Source: Skeletonema tropicum (Eukaryota; Bacillariophyta; Thalassiosirophyceae; Thalassiosirales; Thalassiosiraceae). Taken from it: 64,000 nucleotides of DNA. Below are positions 41,479 to 51,800 of this stretch, piece by piece; position 1 is the stretch's first letter, and each line of letters opens with the position of its first letter. The stretch lies in the NCBI GenBank assembly GCA_037178625.1, contig CM074135.1, forward strand, positions 2,668,001 to 2,732,000, in the 5' to 3' direction. Made by a program: the position numbers and the translations under genes. The notes under the pieces are model-generated. The model was not told the DNA's origin and made no database searches. It worked only from the letters and a program-made list of their open reading frames with translations.

Positions 41479-42732
41479 ATGGACGGTGACGAAGGTAACC
41501 CCAACGAGGTCGATAAGTTGATTGCCTACTGGCAGAGGATCAAGGAAAATGAACCTGATACTATATTTTTAGAGCTACACGGCGGGCAAAATGACATCCA
41601 AAATTTCACACAAGAGGATTGGGCAAAGTTCGGGCGATATCTATCAAAGAACAGACACTTTACAGATGTAACTGTTCATGCGGGCGCCCTCAACGATCAA
41701 ACAATATCTCATTTATTCAGAGGATTGATAGGGAGCAGTTCAATAGAAAAATTACGTCTCTTCGATAATGTCTTCAGCGTGGCAGGGGTGCGGAGCATGG
41801 TGCCATTCTTGCAGAATGCAAAAAATCTCAATTATTTGGATCTCGACAACAACAATTTACAATCGGAAGGATTTAGTATGCTGTGGAGGGCATTATGTGA
41901 TAGCCCAATTAAAACGCTGCTTTGCGGTGATTGTGGCATCGAATCGATTGAGATTGACAAGAAAATCATTCCTCGACATTTGAGAGGTCTTCATTTATAT
42001 GAAAACAACATTAACGCTGATGGATGCCGTGAATTAGCCAAATTGCTTCAGGGCGGAGATTCTGCGCTGGCTGTTCTAAATCTTGATGACAATAAAATCG
42101 ACGACGAAGGTGTGGGCATACTTGTTGATGCCCTTCAAAGCAATACAACACTGAAGAGGTTGCATCTAAACAAGAATGATTGCATATCAAAACAAGGTGA
42201 AATCATGCTGCTGAAGCTAGTGAATGATATCTCCAGCATCAAAGCAACATTGCGATCCAACCGCTCCTTGAGAGTTATCACATTGCAACCAGTAGATGCA
42301 TCAATTGAGAGGAATATCGATATGGCTACAAGCATTAATAATCTAAGCAACGCAGATGCAGCTGGAAGGATGAAGGTGATTCTAACACAGCTTGAAAGCG
42401 CAAGAAGAGAGGAGTTGGCACATTTGCAAGGAATTAATCATTCCTTGTACAGTGAGATTGATCCTCTCCACTTACCCGAAGTGCTTGCATTGATAGATCG
42501 TCACATCGGGGAGGACGAACTTTACTTGGCACTAGTGTCGTCAATAATGACATTGTTATCCACTGTAAATATGATTAAGTGCATCCAACAGGAAAGGGCT
42601 TACTACATGTCCAAAGTGGAGGAGCTAGACGCCAAGCTCGCATCGATGAAGAGGGTGGCAGCAGGGGACGAAGGTGATCACCGTAGCAGCAAGGTTGAGA
42701 GTGTACGAGTCCCGTGGAAACAAGAGGTGTAG
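41479..42732 (+). CDS. LRR family protein L13, altered last residues
   Basis: A member of about 417 aa from ATG 41479 (MDGDEGNPNEVDKL); the frame is open further upstream but the family start fits here. The order is RIKENEPDTIFLEL, NDIQNFTQEDWAKFGRYLSK, FRGLIGSSSI, GVRSMVPFLQNA, LCGDCGIESIEI, NKIDDEGVGILVDALQSN, the module SLYSEIDPLHLPEVLALID and SSIMTLLSTVNMIKC. One extra base near 42707 (GTGTACGAG against the family GTGTCGAG) shifts the last dozen codons, so it ends VRVPWKQEV where SRGNKRCRK is expected. The basic tail is therefore lost or the base is an assembly error. It converges on the DNA ligase gene. Confidence 0.88.
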   Translation: MDGDEGNPNEVDKLIAYWQRIKENEPDTIFLELHGGQNDIQNFTQEDWAKFGRYLSKNRHFTDVTVHAGALNDQTISHLFRGLIGSSSIEKLRLFDNVFSVAGVRSMVPFLQNAKNLNYLDLDNNNLQSEGFSMLWRALCDSPIKTLLCGDCGIESIEIDKKIIPRHLRGLHLYENNINADGCRELAKLLQGGDSALAVLNLDDNKIDDEGVGILVDALQSNTTLKRLHLNKNDCISKQGEIMLLKLVNDISSIKATLRSNRSLRVITLQPVDASIERNIDMATSINNLSNADAAGRMKVILTQLESARREELAHLQGINHSLYSEIDPLHLPEVLALIDRHIGEDELYLALVSSIMTLLSTVNMIKCIQQERAYYMSKVEELDAKLASMKRVAAGDEGDHRSSKVESVRVPWKQEV

Positions 42733-42975
42733 GAAGTAGGGGGGATAGCCGGATTAATTCTCGCTGCATGATCCTCTGTTGTTTCATACATTGTCACATT
42801 CGCAGGCCAGAAGCCAGTTGCATCAACTGGATATAAATGAGCTGAAATGTAGTTGTTCTGTTCTTCGCTGAAACTCCTTTATTTATTATTTAATTCTACT
42901 GCATCTAAAAAGAATCATGAACATCAGTGCGATCTTCACATCTCATAATATAAACTGGGCAATTCATACAATCAC

Positions 42976-45900
42976 TTATATCCCATCCATATCCATTCCA
43001 CCACCATCGCCTCCAACGATGGAGTCTTGGGCATAATACATGTCCAAGATCTGGTCACTTGTCGTAGCATCCTCCGGCTTCTTATCTGGACGGACACGTT
43101 CAAATCGAGGGAAACGCAACCCAATACCTCTCCCAGCCTCACCAGTTTTATCTACCGCACCCTTGTGAGTTGACGACTTTGATAAATCAGCAGCCTTGAC
43201 CTCCCATACTTGGACAGCGTCAAACCATACGTCGCAAGCCAAAGAGTCAGAAACGTTGTATTGAGTACTCTTCTCTGGGATGGTAGAGTTGTTGAGTGAG
43301 GCTGCCAATTCCTTGAGATTTTCATCTGAGAAATCCAGTACCAATTTTGCATACGCTTTGAAATTCTTCCGAATCTTCGTCATAGCACGCCAAGAGGTAG
43401 GCCCCATAAACCCCTGTGCGTTTACCTTTACCGTGGTATGCACCAATGGGAACCAAATCGACGGAATCTCCGAGGCCTTCGAGGTAGTCTTTCTTCAATT
43501 TCAACCAATTGAGCGATCGGCGGCTAGGCTCATAGGCCGCATTGACATCAAGCGTCTTCACCATCAAACCCTCGCACTGTCCTTTCACAGCATTATCAAG
43601 GAATTCCTCAATCAGCGCAGTATCACCATTCTCGGTGTGGTCCAAGGCCGTCGCAAATTGAAACTTTCCATCCACGGGGGCGAAATTCTTATGCAGCAAC
43701 TCCCTCCTCTCTGCCAAGGGACGGTCTAGCAATGACACCCCATTCAGATACATCAAGTCAAACGCCTGCACGATAACTTGGACTTTGGCACTCTCGGCAG
43801 TTTTCCTCCGTTCGCTTCCTTGTAGACAAGACTTGGAATGGCACAAACTGCTTCGTCTCACGATTGAACGCCACCACCTCCGTATCAAGAACAAAGCTCG
43901 TGACATTGGTGTCCTTGCAGGACTCTTGAACGTACAGGGGCACCTCCGGGAACTTTTCCGATGTATTGAGGAGTGAACGTGAGAATACCTTCAACCCTCC
44001 CTTCCTGTGTCATGTGAACTTGAGCCCTTTCTCCATCGTACTTGTACTCACACGTGAAACGCAATCCCATTCAACCTCTTGAGCACCTCCAACACACTTT
44101 TGGTAGGCTTGGCAAGCATGGGTTCCACAGGAATACCAGGTTTCAAGTGTGCATGCCTTGTGGACTTCCTGAAGTGGAACTGAGAGTAGTGCATCGAGGA
44201 GAGAATCAAAGGAGGGCACCTCCGAGTATGCCTTTTTGATGATGGCCACGGCAGTCTCGAGTTTGACATCGAGTGGAAGATTCTTTGTGCACATTTTGCG
44301 TGCAAAGTCGGGGTAGGCACCTGATAGGGCGGATAATGTGTGAGAGAGTATAGAACGGGCAATTCATATGAAATCAGAAACAAACAAATCAATCAATTAA
44401 TCAACAGTATCATGTATCAACACTCACCCTTCGTTCCATCCAAATCACAAATCTCCTTCAACCTCCCCTCCCCCAACAACTCCACCCCCCTCGGCCTAGT
44501 CAACACAACCGCATGAGCCAAACTCGCCAAAACAGTCGTCTGCGCCAACCCAATCCTCAACTTCCCCTGCAACCCCCGAATAATATACTTGGGCTCCACC
44601 CCCTTGGCCCGTACCAACAAACTTTTAATCTTATCCACCTTCCACTTTTGACTTTGTGATCCGGACACATTGGCAATCTCACGGAATACCGTCAACACAT
44701 CACTACAATTCAATCGTTTCGGTCCACTACTCATCGTACCAAACATGAGTGTTTTTTGCCTCCCCTTGGAAGATTGTGCGACTGTCCCCAGGTCTCCATC
44801 GGTATCGTACTTCTTTTTGATCATTTGGGGATTGGTTCCGGATGCTTCCCCTATGGCCTTGATTAGGATGGAGTCGCCCACGCCTAGTTCGACGTTGTCG
44901 TGTTGGGGTGCTACCGAGTTGGATGCTAGGTAGAGCAGTGTGTAGAGATCCGATTTGGCCTTGTTGTTGTTGTCGTCATCATTACCATCATCACCACCAT
45001 CATCATCAAGCTGTTGATCATCACCCCCACCCTCTTGCAACAACACCAAACGGAACAACTCTGTCAACTTCTCCTGAATTTCCAAACGTGATGATATCTC
45101 TTCAATTGCCGAGAAGGTATCACACAATGCCGAATATGGAGTGGTACTTGCCGCCGCTGATACTGATGCTTTCGCAGTAGCATTCTTCTTTGTAGCTTTG
45201 GTAGTCGCCGCAGTAGCATTGTTTTTATTCCAAGTAGCATCCTCCTTGAGAATTTGGAGTAGGGCAGCATTTGATTTCATTGCCTTGGCAGCTGCTTCAG
45301 ATTTTGTTCCTGTAGAAGAGGATGATGTCGTAGTAGTTGATGATTTACCAGTCAATGTCTTTTGCTTCTTTTTAGACGATGATTTGGATGTTGTTGTTAT
45401 TGCTGCAGATTTCTTTTTTGGCTTTTCTTCTTCTTCTTCCATAATGACATCTTCATCTTCACTGTCATTTTCTGAATGGATGCTAACCGTTTCATCATCA
45501 TCATCATCATCGAGCTGTGCTCCCCCCTTGGCAGCAACAGCAGCCGTCTCGTCATGTTCATCATCGTCATCATCGTCAGTATCGCTATCCTCCAAAATTC
45601 TCTTTTTTGACGCCCTCCTAATTTTTGTTGTTGTTGCAGCAGCCACAGTATTATTCGCTTTTTTCTTCTGCGCCACATTCTTATTATTTTTCGTAGCGTT
45701 CGAATTATTATTGTCCGCCTTTTCTTCTTCTTCGTCATCATCAGTGTCCATCAAGTCATCAACCTCATCATCATCATTGGCATTATTATTATTGAGAGCA
45801 GCAGTGGTGGACGTTTGCTTGTCATTGTCGTCGCCATCATCATCATTTTTTTTCAAATCATCCGAGCTGCTGGTAATTTTAGTTCCATTATCTTCATTCT

Positions 45901-46276
45901 CCTTCATTGCACTTGTAGCGGCAACAATCTCTTGATCATCTCCTCTGCCCTCCTTTTTAGTAGTAGTTGACAAATCATCCTTCGCAACAGCAGTATTATT
46001 ATTATTCTCTGCAGCAGCAGCAGCAGCCTGTCTCCGAAACGAACTCTGAATGCCACTCTGCACTTTCTTTTTTGTTGCAATGACTTCACCCGTTTTACTG
46101 GAGCGGGGAGCGCCGAAAAAGGAGGTTAGAGACTTTTGACCTCGGGGTGGTGTGGTGGATGATTTTTTGGTGGTTTTAGCCATTGTTGGTTGTTGTTGTT
46201 GTTGGTCGGTTGTTGTTGCTTGAGAGAGGTGGTTTAGGTGGTAGTGTAGTTGTAGTAGGAGATCTTTTGATGACAT
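42976..46276 (-). CDS. LIG1: ATP-dependent DNA ligase I, one intron, five frameshifts
   Basis: It joins nicks in replication and repair. The N-terminus has a PCNA-binding PIP box, QKSLTSFF, then a long acidic, Lys-rich low-complexity region. The catalytic part shows [25 protein letters not shown], the adenylation motif [12 protein letters not shown] (lysine nucleophile), [43 protein letters not shown] and [20 protein letters not shown], and ends with [21 protein letters not shown]. An intron with GTGAGT..CAG lies at 44321-44427 (107 bp) and keeps frame (GTKG-AYPDF). One-base frame changes are needed near 44145, 44060, 43993, 43812 and 43330, two of them at T runs. The start is ATG 46276 or 46183 (MAKTTKK); both are kept in the duplicate at 57.7 kb. 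An essential gene with so many indels suggests assembly error or a dead extra copy. Confidence 0.88.
44321..44427 (-). other. Spliceosomal intron of the DNA ligase gene
   Basis: The donor AAGG/GTGAGT and acceptor CCCTATCAG/GTGCC join codons to read [16 protein letters not shown], which matches the family. The phase is 1 and the length 107 bp. Confidence 0.85.
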
Positions 46277-46757
46277 GCACCGATCGAATCGATGAAAATG
46301 ATGAGATCTGTGTCATTGCAATTTGAAATGAAAATTGGCGTCCGTAAATGTCGTAACGACACTATTTTTGTCCTCGAACAGCATGCAGAAATCAGCCATC
46401 CACAGATGCTTTTCTTGTTTACTATCAGTGATACGTAAAGCCCACACACACATATCTCTAGTTTACCGTACAATAGCACAGAAATAACCTAAAAAGGTCC
46501 ACAACACAGAAACGCCGGCCTTCATTCAGATGATCTTGTCTCTCTCTCTCTAGAGAGCTCTCTCTAGAGAGTGGTCCAATGGGGATGATCAGTAGCATTC
46601 TGGAAAGCTCTCATCAATCTCTATCGATTAGGCCTTGATTACAGCCCTTTTCTATAATAATCGTCTCGGTCAAAAACAAGTCAAAAGATTAGCCCCAGCT
46701 CTCGGGTAGCGGCCAAATTCGACTTCGGCACCATCCAGAGCCAGAGCCAGAGCAAGA
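46277..46757. other. DNA ligase upstream region
   Basis: Promoter-side flank of the ligase. It includes TTTTTGTCCTCGAACAG (about 46364-46380), conserved in the duplicate at 58040, a CT/AG palindrome at 46537-46571, and a short AGCCAG/AGCAAG repeat that was the target of the LTR element. Confidence 0.6.
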
Positions 46758-46762
46758 GCAAG

Positions 46763-47101
46763 TGTAATAGTCAAGTAGCATACTACCTTTAGGTACGTAT
46801 GTATCTGTGACCATACGGATACGTGCTCGCTAAGCTATCGCTTATCGAGATCTCTCTGCCTGACGCATGCCGCTCTGGATTCTGACTACGTGGAAGTAGT
46901 CAGCCTCGTGAATCGTTACTAAGGTTCTACGTCTTGGAATTAGTACGATTCTGTCCTGTAGCTCTGAGCCCCTCATCTTCCATGAGCAAGCTCAACCGCT
47001 AGCAGCAGCTCTCTCCTTCGAAGAGCTCACAACTACTCCAAATACGTAAATTAATACTGTATTCATCGTCGTTGTCATTACACATCTATTAGCCTGTGTC
47101 A
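46763..47101 (+). repeat. 5' LTR
   Basis: 339 bp, TGTAATAGTCAAG...CCTGTGTCA, identical by eye to 52808-53146. Confidence 0.95.
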
Positions 47102-47215
47102 TTATTTTAAAATAACAAGTGCTCTCGTCGACAAGCACCGCAGAAAGCTACCAGATACCTCGAAACGAGAAGAATTTTCCATCCTGGTGAAATACCAGAA
47201 GGACTGATCATTATC

Positions 47216-48868
47216 ATGTCGCAAAATGAATTAGCATCAATTTACTTGGCCTACAACACTCTCACCGAGGACAAACGGCCAAAAGAATCTCAGGTAACTC
47301 GTGGATACATCGAGGATAAAGACAAAGTCGTCTTTCCCATCTTTCCAGTTGCCAAGATTGCCAATGGTCGGAAATGGACTATCGATGGCGGATCAACGAA
47401 TCATGCCAAGACTACGGTAACGTACTATTCCCTTCCACATAATGTTGGACAACACACCTACATGGTACTCAAACTCATCGAATATGAAAGTCTAATCTTC
47501 GAGCTTGGTTGGGACGACCACGAGAAGAAGCTCATGACTCAACTCATCTTCAATCAGCAAAAAGCGTCCGAACTAGAAGCCGACATCGCAAACAAATTCA
47601 ACGGTATCACCGGTGATCCTCTCGCTAAGAAGGACATCGACGAATTGAAAAAGACACTATCGCAGCATAAAAAGCAAATCGCCCATCATGTGAACTGTCT
47701 GAACGATAATGCAGATCGTGCAGGAGGTATGCTTGGAAAGCTCATGGGTCATTTCGATAAAAAATTCGCTGTCATCATGGACAACTACTTCAATCAGGGT
47801 GCGCCGTACCAAGTGACGAAGTGGAGGGCAGTCAACCATGCATTTTGCAAGGACGCCATGGACTCTTCCAAAATAATGATCCCTCTGATGTCTTACACAG
47901 GGACGGTCTTCGATGACAAAGACGAAACATCAGACTACTTGATGTGTCGTAAAGCGATGCTCTGCACTCAAACAGAAACAGGGCCTCGTTTGAAAACTCT
48001 TAAGGATATTCTCAAGTGCGCTAATTTATTGTTAGTCGAGCAACATGGTTACGGCCTCGCGGAAGCAACCAGAAGCTACTTGGAATCCAACATTAAATTC
48101 CATCGCGCATTCACATGCAAGCAGTGGGTAGGGATGATCACAGCAATCAATCAATATCTACGTCTCCTTACCACCTACAAAGATGATGAACAGTACGCGG
48201 ACAACCCTAGTATTCCACGTGCCAACGTTCCCTACAACGAAGTGGAGCTGTGCAAGATTGTCTTGTCCAGCATGCCCAGAGAGGTTAGGGATTCTCTTCG
48301 AGTGACGTCCCCAACTCGTCTACTTGAAACAGAGCTGGAGCCTTTGGTCGCTCGCATTGACGCCATCTTGGTTCAGCAGAAGACCCAACGCGCTTCAAAT
48401 GAAAAGGATAAGTCTACCAAGAACGGAGCTTCCAACCCCAACCCTAGAAACCAGAAGAAGAATGGTGGAGGTGGCGGTGGAGGTGGTGGTGGTGGCAATC
48501 CAAGTACTAAACCTACGCCTGAAAATCCCAAAGACGGTGGGTGTGGCAACTGTCAGAAGAATGGAGTCAAAGCTTGGTTTACCCATCCTACGGTTCAATG
48601 CCGCAACTACGAAGTCAATGGTCAAAAGAAGAGGCGTGATGGTGAAAACCGTCAACTACGCGATCACGAAAAAGAAGAAGGATCTGTGAAGGACCTCATC
48701 AAAAGCGAAATTGCAGCCGCACTCAGAGACATGCGTTCTAGTGGTGGTGGTCGTGATCATTACAGGCATGACCGACGTGAGCGCTCTCGTTCTCGCTCTA
48801 GGTCTCGCTCTCGTAGTCCTGAATACCATCGACGCAGCCGTAGCTATCGCCGTCGAGATGACTATTGA
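47216..48868 (+). CDS. gag: Gag polyprotein of the Ty3/gypsy element
   Basis: This is the 550-aa capsid protein that packages element RNA. The N-terminal two thirds are helical with no named domain visible, as is common for gag. A poly-Gly run (GGGGGGGGGGGG, near 420) precedes a Cys/His cluster, C443-x2-C446-x10-H457-x4-C462, a longer spacing than the classical CCHC knuckle (x2-x4-x4). The C-terminus is an Arg/Ser repeat (RSRSRSRSRS) like that of SR splicing factors, probably for RNA binding. The stop is TGA 48866-48868 and the frame stays open into pol. Confidence 0.88.
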   Translation: MSQNELASIYLAYNTLTEDKRPKESQVTRGYIEDKDKVVFPIFPVAKIANGRKWTIDGGSTNHAKTTVTYYSLPHNVGQHTYMVLKLIEYESLIFELGWDDHEKKLMTQLIFNQQKASELEADIANKFNGITGDPLAKKDIDELKKTLSQHKKQIAHHVNCLNDNADRAGGMLGKLMGHFDKKFAVIMDNYFNQGAPYQVTKWRAVNHAFCKDAMDSSKIMIPLMSYTGTVFDDKDETSDYLMCRKAMLCTQTETGPRLKTLKDILKCANLLLVEQHGYGLAEATRSYLESNIKFHRAFTCKQWVGMITAINQYLRLLTTYKDDEQYADNPSIPRANVPYNEVELCKIVLSSMPREVRDSLRVTSPTRLLETELEPLVARIDAILVQQKTQRASNEKDKSTKNGASNPNPRNQKKNGGGGGGGGGGGNPSTKPTPENPKDGGCGNCQKNGVKAWFTHPTVQCRNYEVNGQKKRRDGENRQLRDHEKEEGSVKDLIKSEIAAALRDMRSSGGGRDHYRHDRRERSRSRSRSRSRSPEYHRRSRSYRRRDDY

Positions 48869-48889
48869 ATCATTGGGTCCGACACTCGA

Positions 48890-51800
48890 ATGGAAAATAG
48901 TAACTTAAAAGTAAATAATGAATCTGATTCTTATGAACGTTCAGTTAAACGAAGGAAACCTAATACTATCGATTTCGATTTGTATAACCTTGACCATTCG
49001 CCGATTAAAGGTGTCATACCCGATTGGAGCGGTGTAAAAGACATGCACGCATCGCTTCGTCAAAAAGTAATCAGGGGAAATGGACTTAAGACTGTTGTTG
49101 TCGCAGCGTCCCTGACCAAGAAGGGAAACCGTAACTCACGCCCCTTGGTTTTATTACTTGACTCCGGTGCAGATGATGACATCATCTTTCTGCCCGATGA
49201 AGAAGTAAAGACTTTTGACCCTATACCTCTAGCTCATCCAAACGTGTGGACTACGTCCAATGGCCAGTTCAACACAGGTGAAGTCGCAGAACTATCTTTC
49301 TTGCTTCCGGAGTATTCTCAAAGTAAGATTATGTCTTGTACTGCTGACATCAGACGCATCCACAACAGGAGGAGCGTTCAATACGACGCCATTATTGGTG
49401 TTAAAACCCTTCATGCTTGGGGAGTTACTATGCATTTCAAAGAGAAAGTCCTTGAAATTGATGGCATCTCCCGTCCTATGAAAAACAAGGACGAATTCAA
49501 AGATGAAAACGTCTTGATGAACATCTATAATGAAGCCCTAGAGCCTCAGTCAACTAAAGAGGAGACTGACAGAGCCGTCAAGATTTTGGATGCCAAGTAT
49601 GAAGCCGCCGACCTCGAAAAGATCGTCGATGAAAATTGCTCTCATCTCTCCAGAATGCAGAGACTTCAACTACTCAACTTACTCAAGAAACATGAGAAGA
49701 TGTTTAGCGGATCTCTCGGTGAATGGAAAGGTGAGGAAGTCCATTTTGAGCTTAAGCCAGATGTGAAACCGTTCCGTGGTAGACCGTTTGATGTCCCACA
49801 GATACACAAAGCAACAATTATGAAAGAACTTCAACGCTTAATTGATATAGGAGTTCTGGAGCAGGTGCAACAAGCAGACTGGCTCAGTCCATCTTTTGTT
49901 ATTCCTAAGTCAGACGGCACAGTCCGCTTCCTCTCCGACTTCCGCCAGCTTAACAAAGCGCTAGTGCGACGCCCCTTCCCGCTTCCTAAGGTATCGGGTA
50001 TGTTGCAACAGATGGAAGGCTTTACTTTTGCCTCAGCGATTGATCTCAATATGGGATATTACCATTTGAAGCTTGATCTCGAGACGATGAAGATTTGCGC
50101 CATTGTATTCCCTTGGGGAATTTACAGGTACAAAAGACTTCCAATGGGAGTTGCTTGTAGCCCGGACATCTTCCAAAGTAAAATGAGTTCACTCTTTGCT
50201 GAGTTGGACTACGTGCAGGCTTACATTGATGATTTGCTCTGCCTATCCAAAGGAACCTTTGAAGACCACCTGGAGAAACTCGACGTGGTATTACAAAAAT
50301 TAAGCGACGCTGGTCTGCAGGTCAACGCAGCCAAAAGTAAATTCGCAGCCGTAGAGATTGATTACCTTGGGTATCATCTCACCAAACAAGGAATTGCACC
50401 ACAACATTCCAAAGTCGCCGCTATCCTTGCTCTCAAACCACCTCGCAATGTGAAAGATCTTCGACGTTGCCTCGGTATTATTCAGTATTACCGTGACCTG
50501 TGGGTGTCAAGAACACAGCTCCTCGCTCCACTCACTGATCTAGTTGGAGAATGTGGAACCACTAAACGCTCTACCAAAAAGAAGCCGCCGTGGCGGTGGG
50601 AGCAGGTTCATCAGGATGCTTTTGATGAGATCAAGAAGGTAATCGCCCGAGATGTTATCCTGGCCTACCCGAACTTCGGTGAAGAGTTCACTATCTTTAC
50701 TGATGCTTCAACTCGCCAGCTTGGGGGAGTGATTACGCAAAATAACCGTCCCATTGCCTTTTTCAGCCGGAAGTTAACTGCCGCGCAAATGAAGTACACT
50801 GTGACGGAACTTGAATTGCTTTCTATCGTCGAACTCTTGAAAGAATTCAAAGGTATGCTGCTTGGACAGAAGCTGGTGATTTATACAGATCATCAGAATC
50901 TCGTTCGAGATAGCTTAGGCAGCACCTCTGACAGAGTGCAGAGATGGAATCTACTCCTCAATGAGTATGGAGCCGACATTAGGTACATCAAGGGTGTTGA
51001 TAATACCGTTGCTGATGCCATTAGTCGATTAGATTATTGCCCAAAAATCAACCCTCATCCAGAAGACGAACTCGACAGCAAAGGGAACTTCAGGCCAGAA
51101 TATTCTCACCGCAAGTGGAATAAGCTGGTCTCTCTCTTCTCTCATTATCAAAACGATGATGAGTGTGTTCTGGATAGAGAAGATGTGATAGAGCCAAAGG
51201 ATTGCATGTCACATGTGTTTGCAAATTCAGCAGCCGATGACGAGGAAATTTACCCAGTCACCGTCAAGGAGATAGCAGATGCCCAACGGGAAGATCCAAA
51301 GATGAAGCACATTTTCGAACGGCCTGGTGCCGACAGTCGTAATCAGAAGATGATCATAGACGACACTGTTGTCTTGGTTCGAAAGGACAGACCTTCGGCT
51401 CGTCCGAAGCTCATCATCCCTGAGAAGCTGCAATCTAAAGTTCTTATGTGGTATCACCACTATCTGCAACATCCTGGTACTGACCGTATGGAAGGTACTA
51501 TCGGCGCCGTCATGTATTGGCGTGGCATGAGTGCACAAATCCGTAGATTGTGTAAATATTGTCCCAGGTGTCAGAAATCTAAGGCACGCAAGCGTAAGTA
51601 CGGTCAACTTCCTCCTAAGGATGCGATCGTTGTTCCATGGCAGACGCTCCATTGCGATTTAATCGGTCCAACAACAATCAAATCAAAAGATGGAACTGAA
51701 ATGGATTTCATGTGTTTAACCATGATTGACGCTGCTACTGGATGGTTCGAAATAGTCGAACTCCCTAATAGGATGATCGAGAAGAAATGTCCTCGGACAG

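Noticed and set aside
45141..45935. Long plus-strand Ser-rich frame opposite the ligase
   Set aside because: It is the mirror of the ligase acidic low-complexity region and has no independent motif or paralogue.
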